Source: Spirodela intermedia (lineage: Eukaryota > Streptophyta > Magnoliopsida > Alismatales > Araceae). Taken from it: a stretch of DNA of 64,000 nt. Made by a program: the position numbers and the translations under genes. The first letter of the stretch is position 1; each line of letters begins with the position of its first letter. The stretch covers positions 3,791,501 through 3,855,500 of the forward strand of contig LR746278.1 in the NCBI GenBank assembly GCA_902729315.2, written 5' to 3'. The notes under the pieces are model-generated. The model saw only the letters and a program-made list of their open reading frames with translations, ran no database searches and was not told the origin of the DNA. Of the stretch, positions 59,945 to 64,000 are shown piece after piece.

Positions 59945-61290
59945 ATGCAAGGTCACATATCCCTAAAACAACCATTAGCGATCCCTAAACAAGATCAGAC
60001 CAACACATCTAGCTCATACACTTTTGAAAACCCCATACTATAAGAAAATCAAATGGCCCAACAAAACCCAAACAATGAGACAATGAGGCTGAAAGACCAT
60101 TTTGTCCCTCTCCAATACCGACCAATATAGGTGAGGGAGTGAATTTTAGAGTAGATCATCATATTGTGCAAATGCTACTAAAGTTTCATGGAATGAGTCA
60201 TGAGGAATCATACAAGCATTTAGAAGATTTTTTTTCAAGTATGTGAGATTTCTTATTATCCCAATGTCCCACTAGAAGTGCTAAAAATGAGATTATTTCT
60301 TTTTACCCTAAAAGACAAAGCAAAAGAGTGGCTCAGAACCCTAGCACAAGACTTAAATTCATGGGGTGAAATGGAGACCACCTTCTTAAAGAAATTTTAT
60401 TCTGTAGGGAGAATTAATATTGTAAGGAAGTCAGTTAGATATTTTAATCAAGGATCATAGGAATCATTTTATGAGACTTGGGAGAAATGAAAGAATATAG
60501 TAGACAATGTTCTCACCATGGGATTCAAATTGGCAGCTAGTTCAAATATTTTATGAAGGATTAGGAGATAAAGATAGACACATGATTGATGCTGCTAGTG
60601 GTGGGACATTTATGAATAAATTTGATGATGAAGCCCTAGATTTAATTGAAATGTTGGCTGAAAATAGTACTCATCATATAGTATTAAATCAAAACGGAAG
60701 GCAAATAAGGCCTAGAAGAGGTGGAATGATTGAAACAAAAGCTGTTGAATCCGAAATATTTTTAGAAAAAATTGATAAAGTGATGAAAGATGTAAAATTT
60801 TTGATGGACAAGTCATCAACAGCTCCTGCTCAAGCTTTTGAACAGTCCATGCATGGCCCAGATATGACTGCATGTACCCTTTGTTCTAGTTATGAACATG
60901 TAGAAATAGAGTGTCCTAGAATGAAGGGTTGATGGCAATGAATGATAGAGTCAGGCCCCCTCAACTTATTGCTAGACACTCATGGCCAGAAAGGACATCT
61001 CAACCTCCTGTATACAGAACACAATATAACAAATACAACAACTAAAATTATAAAAGAGGAAATGATAACACCTATCAACCATCATTTCCCAAATTTCTAA
61101 CAGCAAGGTCCCTTCCAGCCAATCCTACGTCCACAAAATTTTCAGTCCACTCAACCAACTCATCCTGCTCAAAACAAAGCCACCTTGGCTACTAATGAAT
61201 TGTTGAAGCAGATGTTGCAGGAGCAAAAGGAGCAAATGCAAGAGCTGAGGATAGAAATGGAAAAAATGAAGATGATGGTGGGAGGGTAGT
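59945..61290 (+). pseudogene. Gypsy gag remnant with CCHC zinc knuckle, right copy
   Basis: Opens at ATG 59945 (MQGHISLKQPLAIP), soon meets a stop, then continues as gag core at 60278-60460 and zinc-knuckle part at 60507-60932 (CTLCSSYEHVEIEC). Both frames are identical in translation to the left copy. A coiled Met/Glu-rich stretch (LLKQMLQEQKEQMQELRIEM) lies at 61200-61265. Confidence 0.85.
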
Positions 61291-61880
61291 CACAACAAGG
61301 CTACACCACACACGATAGATAAAAACATAAAATGATTAAAGTAGGGTTAGGTGACCATGAAGTAGGTCAATTTCTTACTCAACCTATTTTAAATCCTCCA
61401 AATTTATATTTTTCTACAAATAAACATTATATTCATGAAGTAAAGAGTAAAGAACTTGAGTTAGAAACACTGCACATTATTTAAAGACTTAGGAATGTAA
61501 AGAATTTGCCTGATCCATATGAACTAAGTGAAGAAATAGAAGTTGAAAGAAAAATCCAACATAGATAAAACTCAAGAAAAAGTAGAAGAGCTAGCAAAGG
61601 ATGAACCTAATCCCGAGGGATATAAATTGCTTGTTCCTTAATGCTCTGAAAATATCAAAAAAAAACTCAACCAATCTGATTATCATTTGCTAGAACTGTT
61701 CAAACAAGTTATAATAAATATTCCATTAGTTGATGCCATAGAACACATACCATACTATGTTAAATTTTTAAAAGGATTATGTACACCTAGTAGAAAACAA
61801 AAATAGATTTAATTATCTGAAAATATTAATTCCATATTACTTAATCACATTCTTAAAAAGTGTAGGGATCTAGGAGCACC
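61291..61880 (+). other. Gag-protease linker of the right pol element
   Basis: Interrupted frames rich in Glu, Lys and Pro, with no conserved motif. The mirror of 40044-40633 in the left copy. Confidence 0.5.
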
Positions 61881-61899
61881 CTTGATTAAATGCGAAATA

Positions 61900-62455
61900 G
61901 GAGGTATGATTTCACCTGTTCATTGTTTGATTCAGGTGCAAGTGTCAATATTATTTTCAAAATTATATATGATAAATTCAAAATGGGTGAGTTACAACCT
62001 ATTTTCTTAGAACTGCAGCTAGCTGATGGGTCAAGTAGATAGTCATATAAACTATTGGAAGATGTCATAGTTAAAATTGCAAACTGTTATTTACAGTAGA
62101 TTTTATTATTATTTATATGAAGATGACTGAAAATATCAATCATGCTCCTATAATCCTTGGTAGACCCTTCTTAGAAACAGTCAAAGCCATAATAGATTGG
62201 GGAAAGAGGATAGTAGAGTTAAAATTTGGGTAAGAAAAGGTTGAAATTAATATTTCTAAGCTATTGAAACATCCTGAAAAATTAACTAAGGATTATTGCT
62301 TTGTGGATGCATGTGAAAAATTATTTGATTATAATCTTTTACAAGCTTCAAATGTTTCGTATGAGCTGCACAATGATTCTGAAATTCATGATAATTTGAT
62401 GCACAATTGTGACCAACAGCTTGAATTAAAAATATGGCCATCCACTCAAATATGA
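61900..62455 (+). pseudogene. Gypsy aspartic protease remnant, right copy
   Basis: DSGAS is encoded at 61929-61943 within SLFDSGASVNII; MGELQPIFLELQLADGS follows before a stop. 62264-62455 is the spacer leading to RT. Confidence 0.75.
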
Positions 62456-62663
62456 TTTTCTTGGTGAAAATAATACTTTTCTTGTCATCATTTCTTCATC
62501 ATTAACACTAGCACAAGAAGAACAGCTAATGAATATTCTTGAGCTGCATAGAGCAGCAATCGGTTGGTCTCTTGTAGACATTAAGGGCATTAGTGCAAAC
62601 ACATGTATGCACAGAATTTTTATTGAGGAAAATGTCAAAACCTCTAGAGAAGTTCAAAGATGA

Positions 62664-63150
62664 TTGAATCCTAAGATGTTAGAAGTGGTGAAGGGAGAGA
62701 TTATGAAATGGTTGGATGCAGGAATTATATATGCCATTTTAGATAGGCCATGGGTAAGCTCTATCCATGTAGTACCCAAGAAGACAGGAATCATGGTGAC
62801 TAGAAATGAAAAAGGAGAGGAGATTCAAACTAAATTACCATCAAGTTCAAGAATTTACATAGATTATAGGAAGTTAAATGCTGTAATGAAAAAATATCAT
62901 TTTACTTTACCTTTAATTAATCAAATTCTAGAAAAATTAGCTGGTAAATATATTTTTTATTTCTGGAAAAATTAGTTGGTAAAAATTAGCTATACATCAG
63001 GATGATCAAGAAAAGACCACTTTTACATCTTTTTTGGCACATGCATTTAGGAGAATGCCCTTCGGTTTATGTAATGCACCATCTATATTTCAGCGATGCA
63101 TGCCTACTATGTTTTCAAACTTAGTTGGTGAATGTTTAGAAGTTTTTTAA
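62664..63150 (+). pseudogene. Gypsy reverse transcriptase remnant, right copy
   Basis: 62664-62975 encodes EIMKWLDAGIIYAI, SSIHVVPKKTGIMV and YIDYRKLNAV. 62988-63130 in another frame encodes QDDQEKTTF and MPFGLCNAPSIFQRCM. As on the left, the palm segment with FLDGYSGY is deleted and the FMDD box is not legible, so this copy is also inactive. Confidence 0.85.
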
Positions 63151-63250
63151 TTTTTGTCAATCATTTGAGTGCTGTCTTGCTGACTTAGCAAAGGTTTCAC
63201 AATTGTGCATGGACAAGAACCTAGTGCTAAGTTAGGAGAAATCCTATTTC

Positions 63251-63963
63251 ATGGTGCAAGAGGGAGTGGTGCTGGGCCATCTAGTTAGCAAATGTGGATT
63301 AGAGGTGGACAAGGCCAAGATAGAAGTGATCCAAAATCTCCCCCTCCCCAACTCCATTAGACAACTGAGAGCTTTTTTGGGTCATGCTGATTTTTATAGA
63401 TGTTTTATTAAAGACTTTGATAAAGTTTCTAAACCTTTTACTAACTTACTTTCTAAAGATGTTAATTTTGAAATAAATGCTGCAGGCCAACAAGCTTTTT
63501 TATAGATTAAGAGGGCAATTTTTATAGAGGCTCTAATTTTTCAACCACCCAACTAGAGCCTCCCTTTTGAACTAATGTGTGATGCCTCAGATTTTGTAGT
63601 AAGAGTAGTGCTAGGTCAACGAATTGACAAGAAATCCAAAGCAATTTATTATGCAAGTAAGACGTTGGTCAAAGCTCAAGTAAATTACACTAGTACAGAA
63701 AAAGAATTATTAGTTATTGTTTTTGCATTAGATAAATTTTGATCTTATTTGTTAAGTAGCAAAATTATCATATATTCTGATCATTTTGTCCTTAAATATT
63801 TGCTTAGTAAGAATGCAGCAAAACCTTGATTCATTAGGTGGGTTTTATTATTATAAGAATTTGATGTTGAAATTAAAGATAGATGAGGATGTGAAAATTG
63901 TCTAGCTGACCACTTATCTCGATTAGATATACACAATTCAAGGAAGAACCTGAATTGTTTCAT
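63251..63963 (+). pseudogene. Gypsy RT end and RNase H remnant, right copy
   Basis: 63251-63505 encodes GHLVSKCGLEVDKAKI and LRAFLGHADFYRCFIKDF; MCDASDFVV at about 63574-63600 and TSTEKELLVIVFALDKF at 63690-63740 are RNase H. The segment ends with CLADHLSRL near 63900-63925, the usual RNase H end before integrase. Confidence 0.82.
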
Positions 63964-64000
63964 TTAGGAGTTGACCAGATTTTTAGACAATGTGTCCTTG

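Larger units (their letters stand above)
58714..64000 (+). mobile_element. Pol-bearing Ty3/gypsy element, right inverted copy, cut by the window end
   Basis: Plus strand: 5' LTR 58714-59576, primer site, gag, protease, RT and RNase H; integrase and 3' LTR would lie past 64000. It is the reverse complement of 37924-43207 with the same stops. See that entry for classification. Confidence 0.9.
58718..64000 (+). repeat. Right arm of the large inverted repeat
   Basis: Partner of 37924-43207. Mismatches were seen only between 58718 and 59914 (for example at 59914, in the primer site near 59589, and six substitutions plus one indel in 58990-59230). None was found in the stretches compared outward of 59914, including a 9-base A run at 61667-61675. 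Confidence 0.92.

Overview
This is a repeat-dominated plant nuclear window. Three host genes with intron/exon structure or plant-specific families sit in the left half: a mitochondrial-type ribosomal protein L24/KOW gene, a VQ-motif protein and a pectin methylesterase. Everything else recognisable is LTR-retrotransposon debris. The organism is a flowering plant; the sequence alone does not let me say which one. There is no sign of bacterial, organellar or CRISPR content.

Layout. 1-4300: very AT-rich, decayed Ty1/copia pieces on the minus strand (gag-protease at the left edge, integrase at 3085-3870). 4300-7650: AT-rich, no gene seen. 7788-7912: a small inverted copy of part of the next gene. 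8400-12018 (+): five-exon uL24-like gene, 159 aa. 14337-14840 (-): VQ-motif gene, 167 aa, with a TATA box and three W-box cores upstream. 18573-22945 (-): a decayed copia element with both LTRs, a tRNA-iMet-type primer site and recognisable gag, PR, INT, RT and RNase H. 25115-27016 (+): five-exon pectinesterase, 395 aa. 29739-30689: a 40-bp tandem repeat and a copia 3' end.

30690-64000 is almost entirely Ty3/gypsy material of two kinds. (a) A gag-only family with 1.5-1.8 kb LTRs (TGACGT...TTATCA on the plus strand), a tRNA-Asp primer site, one gag-like ORF and no room for pol. I call it TR-GAG-like, after the published class of non-autonomous elements with terminal repeats and only GAG. Copies: E1 (30690-35613, +, heavily decayed), E2 (43208-58430, -) and E3 (48646-56384, -). 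E3 is inserted in the gag of E2 with a 5-bp target duplication and keeps an uninterrupted 811-codon gag. (b) A pol-bearing, Athila/Tat-like gypsy element present twice in opposite orientation: 35609-43207 (-) and 58714-64000 (+, running off the window).

The two pol-bearing copies form a giant inverted repeat (arms of about 5.3 kb within the window, spacer of 15.5 kb made of E2, E3 and an older LTR scrap). From 37924 to about 42840 left and right coordinates add up to exactly 101924, with the same stop codons and homopolymer lengths, whereas the LTR part of the arms differs by about 2-3 percent. It is either a recent genomic rearrangement or an assembly duplication, and is the main thing to check here. 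Gag homology and a shared tRNA-Asp-type primer site suggest that elements of type (b) could once have mobilised the gag-only family.
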